A stretch of 64,000 bases of DNA from Monoplex corrugatus. Lineage: Eukaryota; Mollusca; Gastropoda; Littorinimorpha; Ranellidae. Below are positions 10,396 through 22,258 of this stretch, piece by piece (within the stretch, counting starts at the first letter, position 1; each line of letters starts with the position of its first letter). A program made the translations under genes and the position numbers. The DNA is taken from assembly GCA_030674185.1 (NCBI GenBank), contig JAPXFY010000018.1:37057816-37121815 (forward strand), in the 5' to 3' direction. The notes below the pieces were generated by a model. It had not been told where the DNA came from, ran no database searches, and was given only the letters and a program-made list of their open reading frames with translations.

Positions 10396-11019
10396 CTCCT
10401 GATACGTGGTCTTGTATGCCCGGCCCACTCCTCCTCAGTTTGGCCCAGTCATTGATGACTTCATCTTCCAGAGACTTCTACGGAAGGATCTTGCCAGTGA
10501 TGATTCCAAAGGTTTTTTCATCCCTTCATACATGCTTTGAACATTGCCACATTCAGCGCACGACTGTATGTTCTGACATCTGGTGTTCCGGTAGTCATTT
10601 GCACAGTGCCTAGCCATTCAAGGGCATTGTTTCTTGATGTTCACAGTGCTGTGAGGACTTTTTGTCTGACAAGCCTCTTCTGTAGTCGGCTGAAGCTACT
10701 CTCTTGGCACTGATGACAGGTTCCGTCTATCTTAGACAGGTGGGCCTATCCCTCTCCAGCTACTACTTGGAGACACAACAACATACCAAGCCAAGTCCCC
10801 CAAAAGACGAGTCGACAAATCAACTGGGCTTTTATTCACAACAACAACAGGCAAATAGGACAAACAAATAAAACAATACGTTAACAACAAAAAAACCAAC
10901 AACAACAAAACGTACAGCACCGCGCTTAATATGCAAAGTTGACAGCAGTTATTCCAACGAATGAATTCACTTTCCACTACGGTAGTGGCCCCATTATGCT
11001 ATTTTATACGGCTGTTTTA

Positions 11020-11056
<37 letters not shown>

Positions 11057-12660
11057 ACGCACACATAAGGAAAAATGAAATGAATACGTTAGATGACAAA
11101 TATGATCAGTTGGAGATCAGAGCAACAACTAAGTGGTGTCCCTATTATTCCCTCTTTCACATCTATTTCAATGGATATGTCTGGTTGTTCCAGAAATAAT
11201 TGAAAAAATAAATAATAAACAAACAATGGAATAAATTTGGTGGTCCCAATATTCTGACTATACAAATACTACGCCCATCAGACACTATTTTTCCTTCCAC
11301 TACCCACAAGTCTCACAATGTTATTGATGTTTTATTCCACTCCGAGTTTTACGATTTTATTCTTGTATTCATACGTACCTTTACACAGTTTATGTTTTGC
11401 ATGATCTTTCAGACGATATATTGCATTATTGTTATATTCTTATTTCCAGTCTGCAGATCAGTCTTAGTTTAAGTTTTATGCATTTTTTTTCCATTTTACC
11501 GTATGTTAATTTCCTCAGGCGTTTTCCTCGCGTAGTATATTTGTATTTCACATTTCATTTTTATGTTTATAATTTCCACCGTTTCATATTTTATTAAATT
11601 CAGGTTTTTGCTTTATTTTTCTTCAACAGTTTTTATCCTTCATTTGACTCATGCTTTATATTATGATTATCAGTTTTTATTTAATTAATTTCACAGTTTT
11701 GTTTTTATTATTTTTGCTTGTTGAAGGTTTTCTGTCGTTGACTCGACACACACAATTTTTCATCAGGTTTATTCTCCTGGTTTCACAGTTTCATGTTGAT
11801 CATTTTGCTTATTAAATCACCTTCAGTCTCTGATCTCCATGGTAGCTGGGCCCATTCTGAGACGTACACTGAGTGAACAACAGCAGGTCATATAGTCAGC
11901 CACACCCCAAACCATACTGGAAGCCCTCACAGACACACAAACAATGGACATGATGACTGAACAAGTACACACAGGACACGCAAAACCCTGACTGGGATGT
12001 CCTTTACACCTTTGACCCCGCGTGACGTACCAGAGATATGCAACGACGACGCAACAGGACAGGACAGGACAAACAGAACGGCATAGCTGGTCCTTCACCC
12101 TGTACCAGGCGTTCATATTTTCCAGGTCTGCATGCACACAAACAACGAACACTGCTTTTCCTGACGTTCTAGTATATCAGCCACCTACATAAGCCTTCTG
12201 TCAAACTAACTGATAAACCAACGACGCACTTGCCAGTCACACATTAGCACAGGTGAACTAGCTTTCCTCTAATCTGGAGCTCGTCTATCTTTCGAAGATA
12301 TAGACCTGTACAGCTGAACTCAGTTCAAAACAGATATGACAGCAAATCCATGAGACACCAGAGAATCAAAGATAAAGCGAAAAGGAAACTCCAAGACAAG
12401 TTCCGTAAGGGGAACCACACACACACACGTGTACACACAAACCCACATACAAAGGACACACACTCACGCATCCTCGCATACACACATTTACACGCATCAA
12501 TACACATAGTAAAAGCTGAGCTCACACACAAGTTCATGAAGCTGTTTAATTGGGCACTATGAGTCAACTGTTTAAACTAAAAAGGGGAACATGATTGCGA
12601 TCAAATCCAGCCTGACAACATGTGTCACTCGAACCACTAGTCACTGGTGAAATGGTTCAA
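10396..12660. other. Largely unassigned interval with a (TCTG)n microsatellite
   Basis: No convincing coding frame. 11018-11054 is a run of about nine TCTG units. AT-rich, homopolymer-prone sequence fills 11200-11820. Weak peptide-like stretches at 10435-10617 (minus strand) and 11823-12152 (minus) have no recognisable motif. CA-rich sequence occurs at 12417-12500. Confidence 0.5.
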
Positions 12661-12679
12661 GTTTCTACAACCAGTCACC

Positions 12680-12770
12680 GTGTTAAAGTGGTTAGCGCAA
12701 TGGACTACCGACTGGAAAGCTGTATAGTTCAACATCCATTACTCCCTTCAAAATTATTGTTGGATTTTTT
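12680..12770 (+). mobile_element. Possible tRNA-like SINE head
   Basis: A stretch with an A-box-like AGTGGTTAGCGCAATGG and, about 35 bp on, a B-box-like AGTTCAACATCC, the spacing of an internal RNA polymerase III promoter. The body that should follow is not recognised, and a T-run follows at 12768-12776. It is plausibly a truncated SINE. Confidence 0.4.
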
Positions 12771-14480
12771 TTTATTCCGACCAGCTTTTACCCAAAGCTG
12801 AGCTCGCTATGGGCTCATTGGGAAGATTGGAACCACGCAGTCAAGTCTCATCCAGTTCATTGATGCGTGATTGAGGGTGTTGCTCAAATCTTCTAACAAC
12901 ACCACTGGTGTTTGCATTTCTTGGGCCTGGTTGACAGCAGGATATATTATGATATTAAGTACATAGGGCAGCCCTGTCACGCAGTCTCAATCCTAGATGA
13001 AACTCCATTGCATCATTGTTATCATCCTCATCCTCCTCATCATCATGCATTGTAAAAACTATTCCAGCTTCTGTGGCCATTAAGATGACGTAGAGAATGG
13101 GACTAAACAAGACCAAAAAAAAAAAAAAAAAAGAGAGAGAGAGAGAGAGAGGAGAGGGGAGAGAGTACAGTGGATATCTCGCTCAGTGTAGTGATCCTTA
13201 AAAAAAAGATAAAACAAAAAGGTTCAATTTTTAGAATGGACGTCAGCCTCTGCTGGAAATAGTAACTGACTTTCCATTAGAACTCAGAGGTTTGGCCTCT
13301 ACATGCCACAAAGGATTGTTTCTCGAAAAGACATTCAAAGACAAATTCGTTGGTGGCCTTTTTGATGACATGAATCAGGAACAAAAATTGCCAGAAAATG
13401 AACTTACATTCGCTTAGGCGGTTGAAATGGCTCATGCCATGGAAGCGGCAGTTTGTCTCTTTGTTGTCCTTCATAATGAACCATCTGTTATACCATGTCA
13501 CACCAGATGTCAGCACAGTTTAGAAAGGACATGTCCTTCATAATCAACAATTGATAAACCAGTCACATCTGGTAGATGTGAACACAGTCTGGAAAAGACA
13601 AGTCATTCAAATTAACCATCTTACACACAAGTCACACTAGATATCAACACAGTTCAAAAAGGCACAGCAGTATTTGACAATTACCTACCAGAGGCCAGGA
13701 ATCCAAGAACACTTGGCAAACAACATCCTGCAATAAGTTGTCCGTTCAAGAACTACATATGTAATAATTGAAAAGAAAGTAACGCTTTTGGCTGTAGTCT
13801 GCCGTTCAGCAAACAAACCAAATACACAGAAAATTGTTTCAGGCAGTGGGGAGGAAATAGGGGCTACAGCAGTAGTAGATCTCCTTCAGTCATCGTCGAC
13901 CATAGAAAATTCACCTCAGCTGTTGTGTCGTTGCTGCTTTCCAGAGTGCAATGCTGGACTGGATGATACAGAAAACCAGCTTTTGCCCATGCCCCTCTTG
14001 TTGCAGTTGCCGAATGCAAAGGAATGGCAAAGGCAACTATAGTTTGGTGCAGGCAGTGTTGCAGGAGTTGCCAGAAGGACACCAAAATCAGCGTCTGTCT
14101 ACCTCCGTCAGGTCAGGCCATGCCATGCCATTCGGTCAGTTATCGGAAACTATGTAATCCAACAATACCTGATCATGATTGATCCAGGTAGATAAGGCTC
14201 GTCAACCTGGGAGGGTAGCCCATCCAAGAGGATGAAATCCTCCACTGCCTTGAGGCCATACACATCCATGGAAAGTTACAGGGAGTCAGCTCCAATGAAA
14301 TAGGGGCAACACACCACAACAAAACCTCACAGAAAGGGATCGAATCATAAAACAATTACTGCCACTGTCAAAGGATAGCCGCTTTTTTCAAAATTGATAC
14401 CTGAGCTTTAGCGATCCTGATCACTGCAGATATTTTCAATATCACTCTGGAAAAGATCATATCTTTGGTTGCTGTAACAT
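12771..14480. other. Unassigned interval with A-rich/GA microsatellite
   Basis: No supported gene. 13110-13160 is an A-run followed by (GA)n. An open frame at 13788-14042 (plus) lies just upstream of a gypsy protease remnant and could be decayed gag, but no zinc knuckle or capsid motif is visible. Confidence 0.45.
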
Positions 14481-16047
14481 AACACTGAGAACCTTTACTG
14501 GATAATACATTTCTGATCATGGGCAAGTTGAAGTTCTTGTTTCAGATAGAGAGAAGTGTGCCATGTTACACCTCATTGTGATTGATGAAAAAAGTCCAAA
14601 TCTACTAGGCAGAAATTGGATTTGGGAATTGAACTGCATTCTGTTCATTCAAGTGAGTGAAAGAACGTCGTGTAAAGCAGCATTTGATCAATTTTCCAAC
14701 CTGGTCAAGAAAGGGCTGAGTTATTTAAATCCATTCTCTGTCAAATTTTATGTGGAAGAGTACTGGAAGCCAATGTTCTGTACAACTAGAACAGTTCCAT
14801 ATGCACTAAAAAGCAAAGTTGATGCTGAACTTAAACGCTTAACGTTGACAGCATAGTTGAGCAAGTGAAACATTCAACCTGGCTGGCATCAGGGATGCGT
14901 AAACTGAAATCAAATGGGTCAGTTGGGTTGTGTAGTGATAACAAAGTCACTATGAACATGGGCGCCAAAGCTGATGTATATTCTTTGCCTCGTGTTGAAG
15001 ACCATTTTAGCAAAGCTGGTGGTGGAAATCTTTAAACTAAATTTGAAACTCACATACCATCAGTTGGCTCTTGCTTAAGAGTAAAAAATCTCTCTGTAAT
15101 CAACACAGAAAGTGCTGTTTACATACATGTACAGTCGATTGCCTTTTGGAGTGTCAGTAGCACCAACCATCTTCTGAAGAACGATGGATTGTTTATAGGA
15201 AGATTTTCCCCAAGGGTCTGTGTTTCAAGATGACATAACAGTCATCGGTGTTTCAGAGTAAAGTCATATTTACAATCTGACAGAAGTTCTTTACAGACTT
15301 GAGGCAGAAGTTTCTGTTTAAAGATGGAGAAGCATTAGTTCATGTTGCCTTGTGTAAAAGGTTTCTGTTTAAAGGAGAACTGTGAGTTTAGTTTTCCATT
15401 TAGAGAAGAATTATGAAATCATAATGTCATATGCTACATACCTGGGTCACTGCATCACTGGAGAATGAATCCAATTTTCTGCTAACAATGTGAAGGCTGT
15501 GCAGGTTGCCCCCACGTCCAAAAATGCATCAGAGCTCAAATCAGCTCTTGGGCTGTTAATTCTCACTGGAAGTTCTTATTTCAACTGCCCACAGCTATAT
15601 CTCCATTAAACAGCCTTCTTCACAAAACATTCGTTTTCAGATGGATAGATCAACAGCGTCAGGCCTTCAAAAGTGGAAGAACGGTTCCTTTCAGATGATC
15701 TGCTGGTCCACGAGCATGTGACGTTATCATGTGATGCTTCTGCAGTGGGATTTTAGGAGCAGTTCTGGTCACAAACTATCAGAAGGTTCAGAGCATTCCA
15801 TTGCTTATGCATCCAGAGTCATCAATAAGGATGGGTGAAACTACTTCAATATCGTAAGAGAAGTAATATCGTTGGAGGAAAAACGCTTCGTGACTACCTC
15901 TTTGGTCGTCAGATTTACGAGTACATAGACCCCCACTCTTGATGTTAATAAACGGAAACTCATTCTGTTAGAGGTTTCACCAAGAAATCAACGTTGGGCA
16001 ATGCAGTTGTCGTCATACATGTACAGCATTTCTACACATCAGGATCC

Positions 16048-16142
16048 ACCATGACTCAGCAGGCCACCATGACTCAGCAGGCCACCATGACTCAGCAGGC
16101 CACCATGACTCAGCAGGCCACCATGACTCAGCAGGCCACCAT
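16048..16142 (+). repeat. 18-bp tandem repeat inside gypsy pol
   Basis: Five near-perfect copies of ACCATGACTCAGCAGGCC, followed by a diverged sixth. The unit is a multiple of three, so it would add six residues per copy in one frame. It lies between the RNase H and integrase portions of the gypsy remnant, a linker where length change is usually tolerated. Confidence 0.9.
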
Positions 16143-16465
16143 TACCAGCCACCAGCTCTAAGTCAGAAATTCCACAGGTCTTTGTCTTCTTGATAGATCA
16201 CTTGTCAATGACTCCAATTCCTCACCTCACATTCAAGAGAAAACAAATCTTCAACTTGTGCTGTCACATGTCAAGAAGTACATTTTGGCTGGATCCATCA
16301 GACTTTTCATGACAGTGGAAGACAGAGCTTAGAATGTAAAAGAGCCATGAAACAGCTATATGTACAGAATGATTGTATTCTCTTGAGAAACCGAGTTATT
16401 GTGCCTTCAGCTTGTTCAAGAGCAATGTTGGAGGAAGTGCATTTATATCACCTAGGTATCTGCAA

Positions 16466-16659
16466 GATGAAATACCTGGAAAACTGGAAGGAAACAGAAC
16501 TCCAGGTAGACCCAGAGAGAAAATATTGGATGGACTTGTAGGGTTGCTGAGGACAGAGAGGGTGGGAGATGTACTTGCAACAACAAGGGATAGATTCGTA
16601 TGAGGGCCATGATTGCCAACGCCATGCAGCAGGACACATGGTGATGATGAAATACCTGG
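16466..16659 (+). mobile_element. Truncated GAT-tail LINE with 14-bp target-site duplication
   Basis: The sequence GATGAAATACCTGG occurs at 16466-16479 and again at 16646-16659. Between them lies a 5'-truncated LINE C-terminus (KLEGNRTPGRPREKILDGL, then LLRTERVGDVLATTRDR) ending in a short GGTGATGAT tail. Removing the insert restores continuity of the gypsy integrase reading around it. This is a clean target-primed reverse transcription event in the GAT-tail family. Confidence 0.85.
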
Positions 16660-16889
16660 CATACTAGTACATGTGGTGGCAAGGGACTGATCATGACACT
16701 GAAACCACAGTTCAAGAGTGTGAAGTTTGTCAACAGGTCCATCACATGTCACAGAAGGATCTACATTCCTAGGAATGGCCTGTAATTACAACCCATGATC
16801 AAGGCTTCATATGGACTTCACATTCATGAGACACATGTTTCCTGTGTTGTGGGCAGACCATCAAAGTGGACTTACGTGAAAGTAATAAT

Positions 16890-18250
16890 TAACGTTAATG
16901 CAGAAAAGATTTCCTGCGACTGTTTCAATCCCATGGCCTCACAAACGGATCTTGCCAGAAGTATGGCATCTGCTCATGTTGGTACCATCGATAGCTGGGA
17001 AGTGATAAGTCAATCGCTCACCATCATGTCCTCTTCTTGGAACTTCAGCAATGAATTCTCCCACTGTGTCAACTCTGCCACCTGGTGAATTGAGGTAAGC
17101 AATAGTAGACGATGAGTCTGGATTGTCCAGGCAGCTTTCATATTCTGCTTTCTTAAGCACTGTGATGCCTGCCCTGGCGTCCATCTTAAAATGCTCTATT
17201 TCGCCACAGAGATCAGGATTTACTGTCCATGGGTTCTGTTCTTCCTTCCTATAGACCATAACATTTTCAAGCTAGAACACAGCATATGCTGGTTTATTCA
17301 TAGATTCAGATTTGAAGACTGTCTATTTCTGCACATGCAGCCAGAATGATTTTGACCTCCATACTGTCGCCAGTGCTGGTCCCTGGCTGGAACTTATGGG
17401 GACTATATTCATAGCCACACTTTGTCTGTGGTGAACATCGGACAGACTGTCATTACCAGCTTGCTGGTATCTGCCGCCAGCTGAACTTCGTGCATGGCCA
17501 CAGCTACATGCCCTGTCACGACATATGTCATGATGACAGACTGAGCCCTGACCATGATGACTAGTCTCTCTGATAACCAATTGTTCAAACTGTTTAGTCT
17601 GGTCTTTCAACTGTTACTTGACTTGCTCTTGTTGCCATGCCAAGGTGATGGCTTTTTTCCCCAGAGTTAAGTCAGTCTGTAACTGTAACTTCTCCTTTAG
17701 TTTTCTATCACCGAAAGATCCGTAACTCGATCATGAGGATCATTGTAATTGCAAAGTTTGACCAGCTCGTTCAGTGCACGTACAAATTCTTCCACGGTTT
17801 CACAATCGTGCTGCATAAGGGAGTCGACCATGGAACGATCGTAAATTATAATTATTACATTTAAGTAGGAAGTACTCATTGAATCTTTGCATTAAAGCAA
17901 CAAAATCTGTGTCATCTTCTCCTTCAGTCCCTGAAACTGTTCATGATTTGTACTGCTAACTTAGTTCGTAAAGTATACAGAAGTGATTCCAGCGCATTTC
18001 CCCGTCTTCGTTATGTAAGCTTTGTTGCCCGGCGAAACCTCATAAATTCTTCATTCCACTCCATCCAGTCAGCGGCTCCGAGAGAAAAAAGGCCAGCAGG
18101 GAGATCATAACGAATAGCAGCCATCATGTTGCTCGGTCGACGAACAGATCTAGCTAAATCGAACTTGCCAGTCGCAATAAAAAGTTCAAATCGCTCAGTT
18201 CCCACTTAAAAGTTACAATTCTCACTTCTGGAATCCAACTTCTGACACCA
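16890..18250 (-). mobile_element. Second Ty3/gypsy element: gag and protease remnant
   Basis: Reading downward from 18250: a primer-binding site, then gag N-terminus (SLGAADWMEWNEEFMRFRRA near 18020-18080), a gag segment ETVEEFVRALNELVKLCNY near 17740-17805, a cysteine/histidine-rich stretch near 17400-17560 where zinc knuckles would be, then a protease-like stretch with FKMDARAGITVLKKAEYESC near 17140-17195 and LNSPGGRVDTVGEFIAEV near 17045-17100. The protease active-site DTGA reads DARA. Stops and frame changes are frequent. No reverse transcriptase follows. Orientation is opposite to the flanking gypsy pieces, so it is a nested or rearranged copy. Confidence 0.7.
18230..18250 (-). other. 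Primer-binding site, tRNA-Leu type, of the second gypsy element
   Basis: On the minus strand TGGTGTCAGAAGTTGGATTC, which is complementary to the 3' end of a tRNA-Leu (CCA plus acceptor/T-arm) with one mismatch relative to the site in the young element at 33309. It marks the inner end of a presumed LTR lying at higher coordinates, which I could not delimit. Confidence 0.7.
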
Positions 18251-18429
18251 TATCTTAAATAGATAATGCATGGGGTTGAGTGGAATCGTCTATGGCACAG
18301 AAGGCAGTCGAAAAAACAGTTCAATAACTTGACTTTGTGTTGTCTAGACGCGCTCTTGTCATACAGGGGAGCGCAATGCAATAATAAAACAAGCAATGGT
18401 TACGTCAAGTTATGTCCCTTTAACTATAT

Positions 18430-18755
18430 CTAAGATCTTGTCACTGCAGTTCGTCTTCAAGCACAGACTGACCATGTTTCTCTTCGAGCTGAGACAAGTC
18501 TTGACTTGACTCAGCCTACTTCAACAAGGTTGGAGAACTCAGTCAAAGTAGGAGATGTACCATGATCACCATGCAAAAGATAGGCACTTGGTTGCAGGGA
18601 CAAAAGTGTATGCACACAGTTCTTGGTTTGGCAAAGTCTTGGTATTATGAATATATTGTGGAAGTCACTGGACCCTTCTCTTTCAAAGTCCAGTTAGCAG
18701 ACGACAGTATTCTGTGGCATTACATTGATTTGGGTCTTGAAATGCTGCACTGAAA
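18430..18755 (+). mobile_element. Ty3/gypsy integrase C-terminal remnant
   Basis: Contains a frame reading IVEVTGPFSFKVQLADDSIL near 18655-18715 and ending HYIDLGLEMLH, the usual C-terminal end of a gypsy integrase in this lineage (EVTGPxSxKVxLxDG...H-D). Orientation and family fit the pol remnant at 14480-16890, with the minus-strand gypsy piece between them. Confidence 0.65.
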
Positions 18756-18834
18756 AGAACATAACAGGGAACACTTTTTTTGCATGGTGGCTGTCTTATT
18801 CTTTTTGATAATGATAACAACAACAGGAACAACT

Positions 18835-18837
18835 TAT

Positions 18838-18868
<31 letters not shown>

Positions 18869-19055
18869 AGGAGCTTATTAACAATAATAATAATAGCAAA
18901 AATAATAACAATGATAATAATAATAATAATAATAACAACAATAATAATAATAATAATAATATAATATATCATATGATATAGATGAAGATGAAGATAACAA
19001 TAATGTTTGGGGTATAATAATAATAATAATAATAGTAATAATAATAATAATAATA

Positions 19056-19092
<37 letters not shown>

Positions 19093-19130
19093 CAACAACA
19101 ACAACAACGATGATGATGATGATGATACAC
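18835..19130. repeat. CAT, CAG and AAT trinucleotide microsatellites
   Basis: (CAT)n at 18837-18855, a short (CAG)n at 18855-18870, then interrupted (AAT)n/(AAC)n to about 19110 and (GAT)n at 19109-19126. Poly-Asn and poly-Ile/Leu frames here are artefacts. Confidence 0.95.
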
Positions 19131-19394
19131 TAAATTTTGATACACAGATCATATAAAGGCACATATTTTCATCATTCAGTAAAACGTTCATTCACTTTGA
19201 TGGCAGTCTAAGGATTCAGGGGACATGCACACTAGGAGAAGAAGGACAGGAGGAAATGGAATGGAGGGATCAGTGTAGAACAGAGAAGTCACTGCAGGCC
19301 TCATAGGTATATCTTCAACTTAGTGTTAAGATCTTGTTCCATTTTTCTATTTTCCCACTTACTTATGTCTCTTACTCTGTCTCCCCTCTGCCCC
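19131..19394. other. Short unassigned interval
   Basis: Unique-looking sequence with no coding motif. Its last bases (ATATCTTCAACTTAGTGTTAAG) resemble the repeat unit that follows, so it may hold a diverged first copy. Confidence 0.4.
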
Positions 19395-21790
19395 AACTTG
19401 TAGGAAGACAGAGTATGTGACTATGTCTTCATGTTAGACTTGTAGGAAGACAGAGTATGTGACTATGTCTTCATGTAGACTTGTAGGAAGACAGAGTATG
19501 TGACTATGTCTTCAACTTAGTCTTGTAGGAAGACAGAGTATGTGACTATGTCTTCATGTTAGACTTGTAGGAAGACAGAGTATGTGACTATGTCTTCATG
19601 ATAGACTTGTAGGAAGACAGAGTATGTGACTGTCTTCAACTTAGACTTGTAGGAAGACAGAGTATGTGATTATGTCTTCAACTTAGACTTGTAGGAAGAA
19701 AGAGTATGTGATTATGTCTTCAACTTAGACTTGTAGGAAGACAGAGTATGTGACTGTCTTCAACTTAGACTTGTAGGAAGACAGAGTATGTGATTATGTC
19801 TTCATGTTAGACTTGTACGAAGACAGAGTATGTGACTATGTCTTCATGTTAGACTTGTAGGAAGACAGAGTACGTGACTATGTCTTCATGTTAGACTTGT
19901 AGGAAGACAGAGTACGTGACTATGTCTTCATGTTAGACTTGTAGGAAGACAGAGTATGTGACTATGTCTTCATGTTAGACTTGTAGGAAGACAGAGTATG
20001 TGACTATGTCTTCATGTTAGACTTGTAGGAAGACAGAGTATGTGATTATGTCTTCATGTTAGACTTGTAGGAAGACAGAGTATGTGATTATGTCTTCATG
20101 TTAGACTTGTAGGAAGACAGAGTATGTGATTATGTCTTCATGTTAGACTTGTAGGAAGACAGAGTATGTGACTATGTCTTCAACTTAGACTTGTAGGAAG
20201 ACAGAGTATGTGATTATGTCTTCATGTTAGACTTGTAGGAAGACAGAGTATGTGACTATGTCTTCAACTTAGACTTGTAGGAAGACAATGTGTGACTATG
20301 TCTTCAACTTAGACTTGTAGGAAGACAATGTGTGACTATGTCTTCAACTTAGACTTGTAGGAAGACAGAGTATGTGACTATGTCTTCAATTTAGACTTGT
20401 AGGAAGACAATGTGTGACTATGTCTTCAACTTAGACTTGTAGGAAGACAGAGTATGTGACTATGTCTTCAACGTAGACTTGTAGGAAGACAGAGTATGTG
20501 ACTATGTCTTCAACGTAGACTTGTAGGAAGACAGAGTATGTGACTATGTCTTCATGTTAGACTTGTAGGAAGACAGAGTATGTGATTATGTCTTCATGTT
20601 AGACTTGTAGGAAGACAGAGTATGTGATTATGTCTTCATGTTAGACTTGTAGGAAGACAGAGTATGTGATTATGTCTTCATGTTAGACTTGTAGGAAGAC
20701 AATGTGTGACTATGTCTTCATGTTAGACTTGTAGGAAGACAGAGTATGTGATTATGTCTTCATGTTAGACTTGTAGGAAGACAGAGTATGTGACTATGTC
20801 TTCATGTTAGACTTGTAGGAAGACAATGTGTGATTATGTCTTCATGTTAGACTTGTAGGAAGACAATGTGTGATTATGTCTTCATGTTAGACTTGTAGGA
20901 AGACAATGTGTGATTATGTCTTCATGTTAGACTTGTAGGAAGACAGAGTATGTGATTATGTCTTCATGTTAGACTTGTAGGAAGACAATGTGTGATTATG
21001 TCTTCATGTTAGACTTGTAGGAAGACAGAGTATGTGATTATGTCTTCATGTTAGACTTGTAGGAAGACAGAGTATGTGACTATGTCTTCATGTTAGACTT
21101 GTAGGAAGACAGAGTATGTGACTATGTCTTTATGTTAGACTTGTAGGAAGACAATGTGTGACTATGTCTTTATGTTAGACTTGTAGGAAGACAGAGTATG
21201 TGACTATGTCTTCATGTTAGACTTGTAGGAAGACAATGTGTGACTATGTCTTCATGTTAGACTTGTAGGAAGACAGAGTATGTGACTATGTCTTCAACTT
21301 AGACTTGTAGGAAGACAGAGTATGTGACTATGTCTTCACGTTAGAGTTGTAGGAAGACAGAGTATGTGACTATGTCTTCATGTTAGACTTGTAGGAAGAC
21401 AGAGTATGTGACTATGTCTTCAACTTAGACTTGTAGGAAGACAGAGTATGTGACTATGTCTTCACGTTAGAGTTGTAAGAAGACAGAGTATGTGACTATG
21501 TCTTCAACTTAGACTTGTAGGAAGACACAGTATGTGACTATGTCTTCAACTTAGACTTGTTGGACGACAGAGTACGCGACTATGTCTTCATGTTAGACTT
21601 GTTGGACAAAAGAGTACGTGACTATGTCTTCATGTTAGACTTGTTGGACGACAGAGTACGTGACTATGTCTTCATGTTAGACTTGTTGGACAACAGAGTA
21701 TGTGGCTGTCTTCAAGTTAGACTTGTAGGAAGACAGCATATGACTGTGTCTTCAAGTTACATGTAGACTTGTAGGAAGACAGACTATGTT
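19395..21790. repeat. 42-bp minisatellite array
   Basis: About 57 tandem copies of a 42-bp unit of the form GACTTGTAGGAAGACAGAGT-ATGTGACTATGTCTTCATGTTA. Recurrent variants are CAACTTA for ATGTTA, a short form ACAATGTGTGAC lacking two bases, GATTATG for GACTATG, and a terminal block at 21555-21700 with TTGTTGGACGACAGAGTAC. Runs of the same variant occur side by side, consistent with unequal exchange. The unit holds TAG/TGA stops in most frames, so only the 3' block gives an open frame. Confidence 0.95.
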
Positions 21791-22258
21791 ACTGCTGAAG
21801 AGACAGAAAAAGCTCTTTCCAGCTATATGGACAGATACAGAAAATGAGCGGTAACCAACTGTAGAACACCTGTGTGAAGGGCTTTGTAAACACGTTGTGT
21901 CAGAAGAAGAGCGGAGAGGTCAGACAGAGATGCACATGTGGAGGTGGGAGCAATTACAAATACGTGCAAGGCCATTAATATAGTTGTAGCATAATGTATT
22001 GATATTAGTGTGAAATGCTTTAGCACGCATCAGATAGAGATAGTCATGTGAGGGTGTGACTTGATCAAGCTCCTTTTTATGAAGGGTAAGACGGGCCACA
22101 GAGTTCTGAATACACTGTTACTTGCTGAGTGAACGAGCATCACAAGTCTTTGTCCATCTCCTGGAATCTTTCTTATGTGATTCCAAACGCCATACCCTGC
22201 GACCTCACCTCAGTAGACCCGTGAGACCGTACAAGGAGCGATGGTTACGTTGCATTGC
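21791..22258. other. Unassigned spacer between two minisatellites
   Basis: Ordinary composition, no coding frame above 70 codons and no transposon motif recognised. Confidence 0.45.

Larger units (their letters stand above)
14480..16890 (+). mobile_element. Ty3/gypsy pol remnant (protease end, RT, RNase H, integrase start)
   Basis: Plus-strand blocks in the correct order: protease end with IDEKSPNLLGRNWIWELN at 14581-14634, a VNMGAKADVYSLPRVED-like RT stretch near 14950-15000, a LPFGVSVAPTIF block near 15140-15175, and a QDDITVIGVSE region near 15225-15262. The RNase H end has an RQIYEYID-like motif near 15910-15930. Integrase has a WWQGTDHDTETTVQECEVCQ stretch at 16674-16733 and a final SKWTYVKVI near 16860-16886. 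Stops and frame changes are frequent. It is split at 16480-16645 by a LINE insertion and cut near 16890 by a minus-strand gypsy piece. An integrase tail at 18430-18755 may be its continuation. Confidence 0.75.

Noticed and set aside
9685..10428. Minus-strand frames with repeated RMVQTFACPK peptides
   Set aside because: The 34-bp unit is not a multiple of three, so all frames cycle through the same bases; explained by the SINE-head array.
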